Below are positions 13,682 to 23,286 of a DNA stretch of 64,000 nt, piece after piece. Position 1 is the stretch's first letter; every line of letters starts with the position of its first letter. The notes beneath the pieces are model-generated. The model did no database searches and was not told the DNA's origin. It was given only the letters and a program-made list of their open reading frames with translations. A program made the translations under genes and the position numbers. The DNA comes from Darksidea phi (Eukaryota; Ascomycota; Dothideomycetes; Pleosporales; Lentitheciaceae). Where the stretch lies: assembly GCA_030770425.1 (NCBI GenBank), contig JASJFT010000117.1, positions 1 through 64,000 on the forward strand, in the 5' to 3' direction.

Positions 13682-14624
13682 AAGGGGCGGTTTATTTTTT
13701 TGGCACAGGAGAAAGACTTCGAAGTGTGTGTTGTTGCCATCGAGTGGAGGTCGATCTGGGTAATGTGGCAGGCGCCAAGAGATTCTGAGCACACTCTCCA
13801 GCCGTGCGACGGAGCTCTCGGCCAAACAATACCGTACCATCCCAACCATAGCACCCCATGCGCGTACATATTCCATACAATGAAGCGACGAGTTTCCGAT
13901 AACGATACTTGGCAATCCTCTCGCTGTAGCGCTTGCAGCGCGAAGCGCCGCAAAACGCCATCATTGCAGACGCTTGCGCTAGACGAAGAAGCGCTCCGCT
14001 CCACGCAGCAATCGCCTTCCGAGGCACTTGAATCGCCAGTCCAGCACTGGGTAGAAACCGTGCGGCTGTCTGCGATCTAGAGATAATAGCAGCACCTCCG
14101 GCGCCTCGAAGCGCATACGGGAAGGATTGTGGGCGCCGCAGCGTAAAACGCCATGCGCGGTCTCACGGATCTTAAACGCCCAGCCCTAGTAAAAGACTTA
14201 TGGATAGCGCCAAATGCTACGCGGGGTATCCCTGCAATGGAGGAACTTTTGGAATCTCCTGTGGCTTTTGATTGGCTGAAGACTGCTACGTCACTTTGCA
14301 GACCACCATGGCGCACCACGCTGCTCAAAGCGCCTCGTACGCTTGTTGGGTCAATGTTTCTACAGCAGTATTGCCTACGAAATCAAGCAGTACCTGTGTC
14401 TCATACATTGTTTAGCAGTCTCGACCATCCACGGAAACTTGTACTGGATGCATTGTAAAAATGAATCGCACAAGTAGCCATAAGCGGGCTTGATGGCGTC
14501 GCACTGTTCGGAAACAAACGAGATCGTCCGTGTCCTCGCACGTGCAAAATTTTTCCTTTTCCGCGATTCTTCACAGCAGCGCTAGGATCACTTTTCATTC
14601 CCCCCAAAAATTACAGCCACCAAA
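13682..14624. other. No assignable gene; weak open frames only
   Basis: Base composition is normal here, but no protein family is recognisable on either strand. Two plus-strand frames look slightly coding: one from an ATG at 13,880 to 14,080 (basic, Cys/Ser-rich start) and one from 14,153 to 14,458. They may be exons of one small gene, but I found no convincing splice pair to join them. The last 200 bases before 14,625 would be the 5' leader and promoter of the next gene; no clear TATA box is visible. Confidence 0.5.
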
Positions 14625-15908
14625 ATGTCTACCCCACTGAGCAAGCGAAGCAAAACCGTGCTCGGATCTCCCAGGCCCCAGCTTCACTGCGCCTACAAAA
14701 TGCTACGCAACCCCCGCTACGAATGTCCTCGCATCGGGAAGATGTATCAAGAATCATTTGGCGTACATTACTGTGCGTTCCACGACTCGTACGCAAAAGA
14801 TCGATGTCAAGCGTTTTTTGAGCACTTGCATGCAGGAATGCGATGTTCTGAACTCGGGCTTGTGGTCGATATGGAGAGTGGGCGGAAGTTTTGTGCCAAG
14901 CATGATCCAACGAAAGCTGTGGAATTCTGTGCGGACTCACCAACACAAGATGCGGAGATAAAGGTGCAAGCCGAGAGACACGACGAGCCTCCTACCTTCA
15001 AGAAGGTGTCCAAGAAGGTGCCCAAGCAATTGCCCAAGAAGGTTCCCAAGAAGGTGGCCGTCGAGGAACAGCGCAGCGAGGTGTCAGTGCCAAGCACTCC
15101 TCGGGCTGAGAAATCTATCTTGGCTGGACCTCGCAAAGAAAGTGGGACATCTCGAGGCGTGGACAAAACGTCAGCAGCACGAGCCTCAAGAAACTCGGTA
15201 TGCGTCATTACTCCGCGGCAACCACTCTCCGTAGATGTAGGAGCAGAGCCGTCTCCTTCTACCCCAGTTTTGAAGTCTCCTACTACCCCAGCTTTGAAGT
15301 CTCCTTCTACCCCAGCTTTGAAGTCTCCTACTACCCGAACTTTCACCCAGCATCACCAATCTTACAAGGGACCATCTCGAGGCATCGACGACAAGTTAGC
15401 AGCACGAGCCTCGAGAGATTCGGTATGCGTCGTTACTTCGCAACAACCCGTCACCAAAGATGTTGAAGCGCAGCCGTCTCCTACTACCCCAGTTCTTACC
15501 CAACATCACCGAGTTTCCAAAGGAGCGTCCCCAGACGTCGAAGACAGGTTAGCAGCACGAGCCTCGAGACATTCGGTATGCGTCGTTACTCCGCGGCAGC
15601 CCCTCACTGAGGACGTCGGAGCGCTGCAGTCTCCTACCACCCCAGGTTATAGCCAGTATCCCCAATTTTACAAGACAGCCATTTTCGAGGCCGCCATGAT
15701 CGAAGAAAGTAAAGATCGCATCGCTAGCATGTATTTGCAATGCAACATATGTCTCGAGAAACACACAGCTGCCTTGATGAGCAGTGTGCCCAACTGCGGA
15801 CACCGATACCGTGGACTGTGTCTGAGCAGCTTGCGGAGAAAGGGATTGACGAGAAAGTACAACTGCTCCAGTTGCAGGGACTTTATGCGCGGCTTAGTAG
15901 ACGAATGA
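14625..15908 (+). CDS. Cys3His-repeat and RING-like zinc-binding protein
   Basis: A single-exon frame of 427 residues with a good start context (ACCAAAATG). The N-terminus has two tandem zinc-type modules, C-x11/12-C-x15-C-x2-H: Cys22/34/50-His53 and Cys61/74/90-His93. A lysine/valine/proline repeat follows (126-145). The middle (about 175-345) is low-complexity, made of three related units, each with an ARASR-x-SVCVVT-like core and SPTTP motifs, so it is probably disordered. The C-terminus (373-417) is RING-like: C-x2-C, C-x-H, C, C-x2-C. The position where a RING finger has its fifth ligand (three after His393) is Arg396, so one zinc ligand is missing. A ubiquitin-ligase role is possible but weakened by that loss. 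It has no gene neighbour on the same strand close enough to suggest joint regulation. Confidence 0.8.
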   Translation: MSTPLSKRSKTVLGSPRPQLHCAYKMLRNPRYECPRIGKMYQESFGVHYCAFHDSYAKDRCQAFFEHLHAGMRCSELGLVVDMESGRKFCAKHDPTKAVEFCADSPTQDAEIKVQAERHDEPPTFKKVSKKVPKQLPKKVPKKVAVEEQRSEVSVPSTPRAEKSILAGPRKESGTSRGVDKTSAARASRNSVCVITPRQPLSVDVGAEPSPSTPVLKSPTTPALKSPSTPALKSPTTRTFTQHHQSYKGPSRGIDDKLAARASRDSVCVVTSQQPVTKDVEAQPSPTTPVLTQHHRVSKGASPDVEDRLAARASRHSVCVVTPRQPLTEDVGALQSPTTPGYSQYPQFYKTAIFEAAMIEESKDRIASMYLQCNICLEKHTAALMSSVPNCGHRYRGLCLSSLRRKGLTRKYNCSSCRDFMRGLVDE

Positions 15909-16675
15909 AAAGGTTTCTTTTACCAAAAAACAGTGAAGAGCAACATATCAAGTCTTCTTGCGATGCTACCTGCGATTCTAAACATCCTGTTTTCAAGGCT
16001 ATCGCAAGTTGTCGAGTTGGCTAAGAACTCAAGGCCCTCATGGAATCCACAAAAACCCCTCAGGTCCGTTCCTACGTAGCGAGATACTTTATATACTAAG
16101 ATAAATAAAGACGACTTTAATTATTAGTAACTCAAACGTTTATATTAGATTTTTATTATATAATCTATACTACGTAACCTAGGTATTTTCACTTCTTACA
16201 TTCTTTTTATATCTCTTAATTTATTTAATCTATTATCGCGTATATCATCTTACGCCTTTCTTATCTCTACTCTATTCTACATTCGCTTAATTAGGATATT
16301 ATGTATATATGGACATCCTTCTACCTCTCATTAGCAATCCAGTCCTTCTTCAGATGCCTTTGTCACTTCCAGCTGATTGCTAGCACTTTTGCTTATAATA
16401 TGATCCTCTCTTTACTTGAGAGCAATGCAACAACTCTTTCGCCTGGTCGGATGCTCATTTCTGGTTACAAAATGAAATGAAGATAATCTTAAAACCCACT
16501 AGTATTTCAAAGGCAGTTCTGGGAAAGCGGTTTTTTGATATAAGGAGTGACTAGCATCTACCTCTCCACCCCCATAACTCATACCAACCTCAGGCCGGTC
16601 TACGGCATATACTCAATGCTCACATTCTCCCTCCCGCCCCTGAAATTGATGGGGCAACAATGTCCGCATTTGCAT
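15909..16675. other. Intergenic stretch with a short RIP-like patch
   Basis: No gene is seen. Bases 15,909-16,070 are likely the 3' untranslated region of the RING-like gene. From about 16,075 to 16,312 the sequence turns AT-rich with few CA or TG words, a small RIP-touched repeat remnant. From 16,313 on, composition is normal and the last part is probably the 3' end of the secreted-protein gene on the minus strand. Confidence 0.6.
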
Positions 16676-17258
16676 CTAGCAGCGGTAGAAGCACTTCATA
16701 CTCTTCGCATTCGGGACTTCGATGCACTTGCCGCCGCCAACGACCGTGTTTCCGGTTTCCTTTGAACAAGTCAGCACTCAGCCCATAAAAGAAAATACTC
16801 GACCACGCTTTCTGATCTCGAGAATCAGCGAGAAAATCGGTCACTTACGGTCATTTCGGTCTGGCAATTCGTGTCGGAGTACGCTATGCAATTGGTGCCG
16901 AAAGTTCCATCGCCCGAGACATGCAAGCTGTTGTAGTGGTCAAAGACAAAGCAATTGCCTAGATTTGTGCGAGGTCGTTGTTAGCGGAATCAGTTCATCG
17001 TGATCTTAGTGGAAGGGGGAAATGAGCTCAAGCGAGATCAAATCCTTCATTCGGGATTCGGGGAAACTAATGGACTTGACACTAACCCGCGCAGGTGGGC
17101 TTGTAGCTCCCAATCGGGCTTCCTTTGCAGTCGTCTCCACCGTAGTATTTCACGCATTCGCCATTGGCAACTCCGCCGGCATTGCCACTACAATCAGCGG
17201 CGCTGGCGCTACCGAACATGGCGGAGAGGAGGGGAAGAATGGCAAATGTGAACTGCAT
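16676..17258 (-). CDS. Small secreted cysteine-rich protein (effector-like), three exons
   Basis: Three exons on the minus strand: 17,258-17,087, 16,958-16,849 and 16,759-16,676, giving 366 bases and 121 residues. Intron 1 (128 bp) has GTTAGT, a CTAAC branch site and CTAG; intron 2 (89 bp) has GTAAGT, a GCTGAC branch site and CAAAG. Both keep the frame. Residues 1-21 form a signal peptide (MQFTFAILPLLSAM, then small residues ending ASAA). The mature chain of about 100 residues has ten cysteines (23, 35, 44, 56, 60, 81, 89, 106, 117, 121), enough for five disulfides, and ends on a cysteine. There is no transmembrane segment. Secretion, small size and even cysteine count are the usual marks of fungal effectors or defence proteins; the family is not recognised. 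A TATA element lies about 120 bp upstream. Confidence 0.78.
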
Positions 17259-17373
17259 TTTGATATGGAAAAGTGGTTCTCGTGATGAGATTGGTGTTTA
17301 GGTGTTGAATGGAGGCGGAGAAGAGAAGGTGAAGCTGTGGGGTGATGAGGAGAAATTGCGTGATGAATGTGAG

Positions 17374-17382
17374 TTTATATAT
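17374..17382 (-). promoter_or_regulatory. TATA element of the secreted-protein gene
   Basis: On the minus strand the sequence reads ATATATAAA, about 117-124 bases upstream of the start codon at 17,258, and it is followed by a pyrimidine-rich leader. Spacing fits a fungal TATA promoter. Confidence 0.5.
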
Positions 17383-17514
17383 CCGTCGAGCCCGCTGACT
17401 GACTGATGATATATAGGTTCGTAACTTGCTTCCATATTTCTCTAGGTTTGACAATAGGATCCCTGAGGAGGAACCTGGGATTACTAATATCAGGCTAGAC
17501 CCATTGAGGGAATT

Positions 17515-17728
17515 GCTTGCTGATAGTCAGCTGCAAAGCTTGCTGATGCTTAGCTGCAAAGCTTGCTGATACTCAGCCGCAAAGCTTGCTGACGCTCAGC
17601 TGCAAAGCTTGCTGATACTCAGCCGCAAAGCTTGCTGACGCTCAGCTGCAAAGCTTGCTAATGCTTAGCTGCAAAGCTTGCTAATGCTCAGCCGCAAAGC
17701 TTGCTAATGCTCAGCCGCAAAGCTTGCA
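17515..17728. repeat. Nine-copy 23-bp minisatellite
   Basis: The word CAAAGCTTGC appears nine times at exactly 23-bp intervals (first at about 17,534, last at about 17,718). Units vary at a few positions (GATACTC, GACGCTC, AATGCTC, GATGCTT). It still carries many CA and TG words, so RIP has not acted on it, in keeping with its short length. It sits upstream of the secreted-protein gene. Confidence 0.9.
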
Positions 17729-18485
17729 TCTCCTGCTTCCTGTTCCGCTGGTCACACCAACGGTGGAGTCGTCTTACGCGACGACCTACTAATGCAGTCA
17801 GCCATCCAAGACATCGTTCTAAGGTGAAGGGAACGCCAGCGGCCGGGGCACCATCCTTCTATGTTATCCATGATTGAGGAGAAAGACGATAGCGTCAGAG
17901 GCCAATAGCTTTTCGAGGGGTACGGTGTTTTAGGTTCATTGGTAGGAAACGTTTCCGAGGATTTTGTCTTAAACTTGAGCCCGTGGCTATTCACGCGCGG
18001 TCAGTCTTCAGCCAATAGCCTTGCCATTTCTAGAATTAGTTTGATCGCCCTTGAACATTACTCCATCAGGTTCCCTTACGCTCACTGCGGCATCAATAGT
18101 CGATGAACCCTGGTGGCTCAGTTTTTTTCTCGCTCCGATCTCGACCCTGCAGTCGGACCTTCTGACAATCACTCTAGCATTAACAGCTCAGGAACAACCG
18201 CGTCCGAAGAAGAAGTTAAATTGCTCATCTTAGCTGATTCACACCAAAAGAGGCAAAAAATAATAATTTCAAGCCGTCTCCGTTTCGAAGCTCAATCAGC
18301 AAAACGATTGTTCAACTCAATGCCGTACGACCTTAACGTCTTACATGCAGCATCAGCTCCGCTCTGCTATTACGTATAATTAATCTTTTCGGGCAGCGTC
18401 AGCCATATTAGTTCCATATACCTTGGACTATCTCATAGGCTGCAGACACGAGACTTGATTACGGAATCTTTTACACTGAGCTTTA
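17729..18485. other. No assignable gene upstream of the HET gene
   Basis: Normal composition but no recognisable protein on either strand. If the HET-domain gene that follows once had a first exon with its LSYxWG-type motif, it should lie here; no frame in this stretch shows it. A possible acceptor site (CACTGAG) lies just before 18,481, in phase with the HET frame. Confidence 0.5.
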
Positions 18486-20108
18486 ATGCTCAAGACGACG
18501 AAGGAAAATATATATGAGTTTCGGCACGAAGGCGTATTATTCAACGATAGCGTTGCTGCTACGGTCCGTAATGCGATGCACGTGGTGAAGAGATTGGACG
18601 AAAGATATCTGTGGGTCGATTGCTTATGCATCATACAGAATTCAGGGCCCCATGAGATGAACACCATGCTTCAGGCAATGGGCCACATCTATGCCAGTGC
18701 CGAGTTTACAATCGCAGCAGCAAGCGGTGACAACGCGAATCATGGTATCAGCGGCGTTGGTGGACCCTCTCGAGCAAGAGACACGAAATTCTGGCGCGTG
18801 AATTGTGACCTTGGGCTCTACCAAGACTATTATCAACATACCTGGGAAAGATCACCGTGGATTGGCAGAGGCTGGACATTCCAAGAATTATTGTTCTCGC
18901 GAAGGCTACTGATTTTCGATTCTGTCGTGACTTGGATATGTGGCAGAGTCGTACAGCATGAGTGTTTCGAGGACGCCACGCCTCCCGGCATTGTGGAAGT
19001 CAACCAGCATACGGTGTGGCCGGCCGAACGCCCACATCTTGGGTTCCCTATGGGAATGATGTCCCTGATTCCTAAAGTGCCATCGCTGGGGCGCTGGGGC
19101 ATGTTAGTAGAGGACTACTCGTCGCGGAAATTGACATATCCCGAGGATGCAGTCCGAGCATTTGCTGGAGCGACTGAAATCATGAACGCCACGTTTCCAA
19201 ACGGTATCCTCCACGGCCTTCCGTTGTTCTTCTTCGATATCGCAATGCTGTGGTCTCCACATTCATATGATGTAGTCGACACATCACAGCGAGCGGAAGG
19301 TCCAAGCTGGTCATGGACCGGATGGAAAGCGGAAGGAGTAAAATGCTGGGACCGGTGGCATCCACATCTTGCTGGTATTTATCGTGCGAAGGGCGACTAC
19401 TCGGACTGGATGACCATCGCACCTCTAAGGCCGGTAGCTGCATATCAAGCAATTCCTGCTGAAGGCGAAACGCCATACCCTATCCAGTTCAATGGATTTT
19501 ATGCATACCAGGCCTTGCGAGACTATCCTCCCGAGTATCCAGTCCCAGGGTGGGAACGCCATGATCACGTCGATGGCCACTACTATACGCAGCAGCATTC
19601 AGACGGAAGTGACCAACGCTATGCCTTCCCGCTTCCGGTGGTCGATGTGCACCAATCGCCTCTTCCAGCTGATGTCAGCCCAATATTGCTGTGCACCGCT
19701 CCTCTCGTCGATGCGTGGTTCGAAGCTTTGCCGACAGCAGGAGAGGAAGGAAAAGAAAGAACTTCTTCACACGGGTACCACTCCAGGTTCATGGTCTACA
19801 CCGACTACGGCTCAGCCAATTTCTATCTTACCAATAAAATACGGCTCGACGTAGCGCCGGACGCAAGGTACACGCTCATCGCCCTCTCCGAAGCTCAAGT
19901 CCTGGATCTGGAGCGACTCATCAACGGCCGTGATCTCTATAATGACTATTATCATTACCTCAGGTTCGCCGCCGAGACGGGCTTTTTCTACAATGTGCTC
20001 TGGGTTGAATGGGAGGGCGAAGTGGCGCGCAGGAAAGCTTTGGGGGTTATAAGTAGCCAGGAATGGGAGGCTCTGGGTCCTGCAAATTATACCTTCAAAT
20101 TAGGATGA
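18486..20108 (+). CDS. HET-domain (heterokaryon incompatibility) protein, N-terminal motif missing
   Basis: An open frame of 540 residues. It shows two of the three blocks of the HET domain: YLWVDCLCII (41-50) with MGHIYASAEFTIAAASG (65-81), and RGWTFQELLFSRRLLIF (128-144). HET proteins trigger cell death when unlike fungal individuals fuse; the domain is usually N-terminal, followed by a variable region as here. The first HET block (LSYxWG) should lie just before residue 1 and is absent. The frame is closed by TGA at 18,477-18,479, so either an upstream exon was missed or the gene lost its 5' end. The rest of the frame is open with no RIP-type stop, so it could still be expressed from the internal ATG. 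Confidence 0.8.
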   Translation: MLKTTKENIYEFRHEGVLFNDSVAATVRNAMHVVKRLDERYLWVDCLCIIQNSGPHEMNTMLQAMGHIYASAEFTIAAASGDNANHGISGVGGPSRARDTKFWRVNCDLGLYQDYYQHTWERSPWIGRGWTFQELLFSRRLLIFDSVVTWICGRVVQHECFEDATPPGIVEVNQHTVWPAERPHLGFPMGMMSLIPKVPSLGRWGMLVEDYSSRKLTYPEDAVRAFAGATEIMNATFPNGILHGLPLFFFDIAMLWSPHSYDVVDTSQRAEGPSWSWTGWKAEGVKCWDRWHPHLAGIYRAKGDYSDWMTIAPLRPVAAYQAIPAEGETPYPIQFNGFYAYQALRDYPPEYPVPGWERHDHVDGHYYTQQHSDGSDQRYAFPLPVVDVHQSPLPADVSPILLCTAPLVDAWFEALPTAGEEGKERTSSHGYHSRFMVYTDYGSANFYLTNKIRLDVAPDARYTLIALSEAQVLDLERLINGRDLYNDYYHYLRFAAETGFFYNVLWVEWEGEVARRKALGVISSQEWEALGPANYTFKLG

Positions 20109-20603
20109 TTCGAGTGTGCAAAGGCATTCGAGAAAGAGTTGACTGAAAAGCATTATCCTCGCCTCAAGCATAAGCAGCACATGTTGATAGAGCAGCTGTT
20201 TCTTTCGGTCTTTACAACCTCCAGCTTTTTGAAATCATTGCTTACTAGCTTGTCACCTCACTGCGTTCCGTCACTGCTTTCACGCAGAGGTTTGATATCC
20301 TAGCGTACTCGCTTCAATTGAACAACATTATCGTGGGCCCCAGAACCTCGTGCAGTGATTCGCTGAGTTTAAGCTCCAGACCATGTTCGATCTCAACACT
20401 CTAGTTTCTTTTATGGCTGCATGAAATCAACCATCCGTCCGTAGAAGAACATGAATGCGTCAAAGAAAAGTGCATCATTCCGTACAAGGATAAATACATG
20501 GCCCGAAGGCCCCATGCACGAGTACCAGCATACACACGACGTGCCTCAAAACTCTCCAATCCCATGCCTAAGCAACTCTCCATCCTAATGCCTGTCAACA
20601 GTC
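20109..20603. other. Intergenic, nothing seen
   Basis: Normal composition, no repeats and no recognisable frame. It contains the 3' ends of two convergent units, the HET gene and the pseudogene on the other strand. Confidence 0.5.
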
Positions 20604-22493
20604 TTAGCTCATCAAAAGCCTGCAGACACTGCCGACATTCAAACCCCTCAGATCAGCATAGTGCTGTCCCACGCCCAAAAACACCACGGGGATACCCGTC
20701 GTATACACCATGCTGACCAAGGTGCCCACTATATCACCCACAGTATCGTACTTGCTGATGACGAAGCCGTCTAAACCCCTGCTAGGCCCAAAGCTCCGGT
20801 TGAAGTTGCGCGCTTGGGCAATAGAGTCGGAGCCTACGAGCGCCTCGCCGACCATAAGGATCTTGTCTGGCTTAGCCAGCTTACCGAACTTCTCGAGCGA
20901 TGACATTAGGCGCTAGTCGTTGTGCCTTCGGCCTGCAGTGTCGATAAGTACAACATTGAAGTCTGTCTTTGCGGCGTGGGCCACAGCATCGGCGGTAATA
21001 TTTGCAGCGTCCTTGCCGTACCCCTTTTCAAAGAGGTCAACCTAGCCGCCCTCGCGCTTGCTGAGCTCCTGGAGGTTCCGCACGTGAACGCGGAGCTGCT
21101 CGACGGCGCCGGAGCGGAATGTGTCTGCCGCGGCGATGAGCACACGGTGGTGGTTTTGCAGCAGGAAGAAGGCGATTTTGGAGAGGTTGGTGGATTTGCC
21201 GACGATGGAGAGGAAGTAGAGGGAGGAGGTGGGGGTGAGGATCTTCGCGAGAGCTTTTTCTATGAAGGTGCGGATTGTGGCCTCGACAGCTGTAGAGGTT
21301 AATGCGTGTTCCCTTCAGGTCAGAGCAGTACTTGTGAAGGAGCTGGTTTTAAGAACAACGGGGTCTCGCTTTACGCTGTCGTGCAACCGCACCGCGGCTT
21401 CTCGTGCGACATTCTTCTTGAGTAAATGGTCCTTTATACCCTTCAGCGGCTTGGCGAGGTCCTCTTCTATAAGCGTCTTTCCACCTACGACGTTCCGGAA
21501 CAATCCTCCAATTGCGCCTAAGCTCGACCCTACTAGACCACCTCCAGACGCCGCAGCGGTAGGCGTCTCCTTCTTTACGTTCTGCTCCGCTATTATTTGA
21601 TCTATTTCCATATCAAGGTCTTTGAGCACAAACTGGCCTTTGCCCGTTCTATTACCCCATGACTCGGGGTTGATTTCTGCCAGAGCCTCGCCTTCTGATG
21701 CCTCGTCTCTGAGGTCTGATTGTGAGTAGTCTAACACTACCGACGGGGTCCTCCTCCTCCGCGCTAAAGTCTCCCTATACTCTATTCCCTCTTCTCGATA
21801 GCTTCGCGCCGGGCCCCGCCTTGCCGGTAAGCAGGTAGCTTTGTATAGGAGTGGTCGGCCGTAAGGTATCTGGAGTGGGAACGGGCGTCGAATCTGCGGA
21901 TGTGTCGTACAGGGGTTTCTGCAGCTTTTTCAGGAGAGGTAGCTTGGGGGCAGACTTATCTGCGCTTTCGTTGTCTGTGCTGGAGGGAGGGGTGAGTTTA
22001 GTGCCTGGCGCGGAGAAGCCGCTGTCGCTCTGGCCCTCGAGATCTTGGATCAGGCGCTCGAAGTAGGGCGCGAACTTGTCGTAGTTCAGCACGCTGCTGT
22101 GCTTGCCTTTCAGCTGTTCGCCGTACAGGCCGACGAAGAGGGCGCGGATGTTGTCGAGGAGCTTGTCTATCCATGTCATGTGCACGAGCGACTGGTAGAC
22201 TGCCTGCACGCGGATCGGTGCGCTGCGGCAATGTGCATGCACGCGGGGTGTGCGCCAATGCGTCGACATACTACAAAGATAAGCCCCAGGTCCTTTGCGG
22301 TTGTCCACTTCAGGGTGTAACCCTCCTTGCGATACGTCGGTTTCGAGCCTGCGTCTTGGGCGGGGGGCAGCACGCGCTCCTCGATGAAGACATCGCGGAT
22401 GAGGCTGTTGATGACGTGCGGGCCGACGGGGGAGTATCTGCGCGATCACAGGACGACGCCGGAGGTGGTCAGGATCTCGAACGTGTCCAGCAT
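20604..22493 (-). pseudogene. Signal recognition particle receptor alpha subunit, pseudogene copy
   Basis: The minus strand carries almost the whole SRP receptor alpha chain, the GTPase that docks ribosome-SRP complexes at the ER. The SRX domain starts at 22,493 (MLDTFEIL) and goes through one intact intron (GTATGT...GTGCAG, near 22,273-22,206) to WIDKLLDNIRALFVGLYG. The NG GTPase domain shows AADTFRSGAVEQLR, DTAGR, SKYDT and the end DLRGLNVG...LLMS. It is dead: TGA replaces a Trp codon at 22,446-22,448; TAG stands for Trp at 21,775-21,777 and for Gln at 21,042-21,044 and 20,913-20,915; there is a frameshift near 21,737-21,745; about 20 residues before the P-loop and five within it are deleted (SIVG runs directly into KSTN). 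Three stops are RIP-type changes, so a second copy, presumably the working gene, must have existed elsewhere. Confidence 0.9.
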
Positions 22494-22890
22494 GGTGCAG
22501 TTGTCGCAGAGGGGTGCGGGCGCGGCGGCGGGCGTGAGCTATGACGAACCGAGGGTCCGTGCTCACAAACCTTTCGCGTATGTACATGTACCACTTCCTC
22601 ACAAGCATAGCGATCCCCTCACCGCTAGCTTGCATAGAGAGGCTTGCAGCTGGTCGCGTACAGAGTCACTGGCCCCTAGTTTCGCGTAAGATGCATATTC
22701 GCTTGCTGTACTGCTTATTCTAGCATCAATCCCTCTTAGGTTGTCTATGTGCACAAGGCCGGACGTAGCACCCCTACCACTGCATGCATTGCCGTTCGAC
22801 ACTTCTAGGATGCAAGCCGCATGGTGTCGCTGCATGGCTGCATCCCTGACCCTGATCGCGTGGTGGCGATATCAAGTGTAAGCTCGATCG

Positions 22891-23286
22891 GTCAAGATCT
22901 GGGACGCCAGCAGCGGCGAGCGCCTATCGACGCAGGGCCACGGCGATTCCGTCGGGTCAGTGGCCTTCTCGCACGACTCGGCCCGGGTCGCGTCGGCGTT
23001 AACCACCCACGCAGTCAAGATCTGGGACGCCAGCAGCGGCGCGTGCCTCCAGACGCTCAAGAGGCATAGCGATGCAGTCAGGTCAGTGGCCTTCTCCCAT
23101 GACTCGGCACGGCTCGCCTCGGCGTCAAGCGACAGCACGGTCAAGATCTGGGATGTGGGCAGCGGCGAGTACCTCTCAACGCTCAGTATTGGCAAGTCAC
23201 TTTATCGCATCTCATTTGACGCTACGGGATCGTACCTGTACACTGATATTGGCCCTATCGAGATTAGTATTCCGCCAGGTCTTTAA
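22891..23286 (+). pseudogene. WD40-repeat tail of a NACHT/NLR-type protein (fragment)
   Basis: The frame from 22,891 to the stop at 23,284-23,286 holds two and a half WD40 repeats with cores VKIWDASSG, SVAFSHDSARVASA and VKIWDVGSGE. The first repeat-to-repeat spacing is 123 bp, the second 126 bp (42 codons), and the repeats are nearly identical at base level. Such high-identity WD40 arrays are known from fungal NACHT-WD40 (HNWD-like) recognition proteins, where repeats recombine and diversify. Upstream, the repeat pattern seems to continue in another frame (22,849-22,890), so the 5' part is broken; no NACHT or HET domain is found in the window. No start codon is available. The tail after the last repeat ends normally. 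Confidence 0.75.

Noticed and set aside
13880..14458. Possible small gene of two exons (ATG at 13,880 and frame 14,153-14,458)
   Set aside because: The only nearby GT-AG pair would give an intron of about 34 bp that does not join the frames, and no domain or signal peptide is visible.
22446..22448. TGA in the SRP receptor copy as a programmed read-through or selenocysteine codon
   Set aside because: The same copy has three further stops, a frameshift and a P-loop deletion, so simple decay explains it.
22541..22835. Coding-like minus-strand text (LRGIDARISSTASEYASYAK, then a frame shift to MLVRKWYMYIRERF)
   Set aside because: It needs a frameshift, matches no family I know and overlaps the region upstream of the SRP receptor pseudogene. 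It may be a further gene fragment, but support is too thin for a feature.
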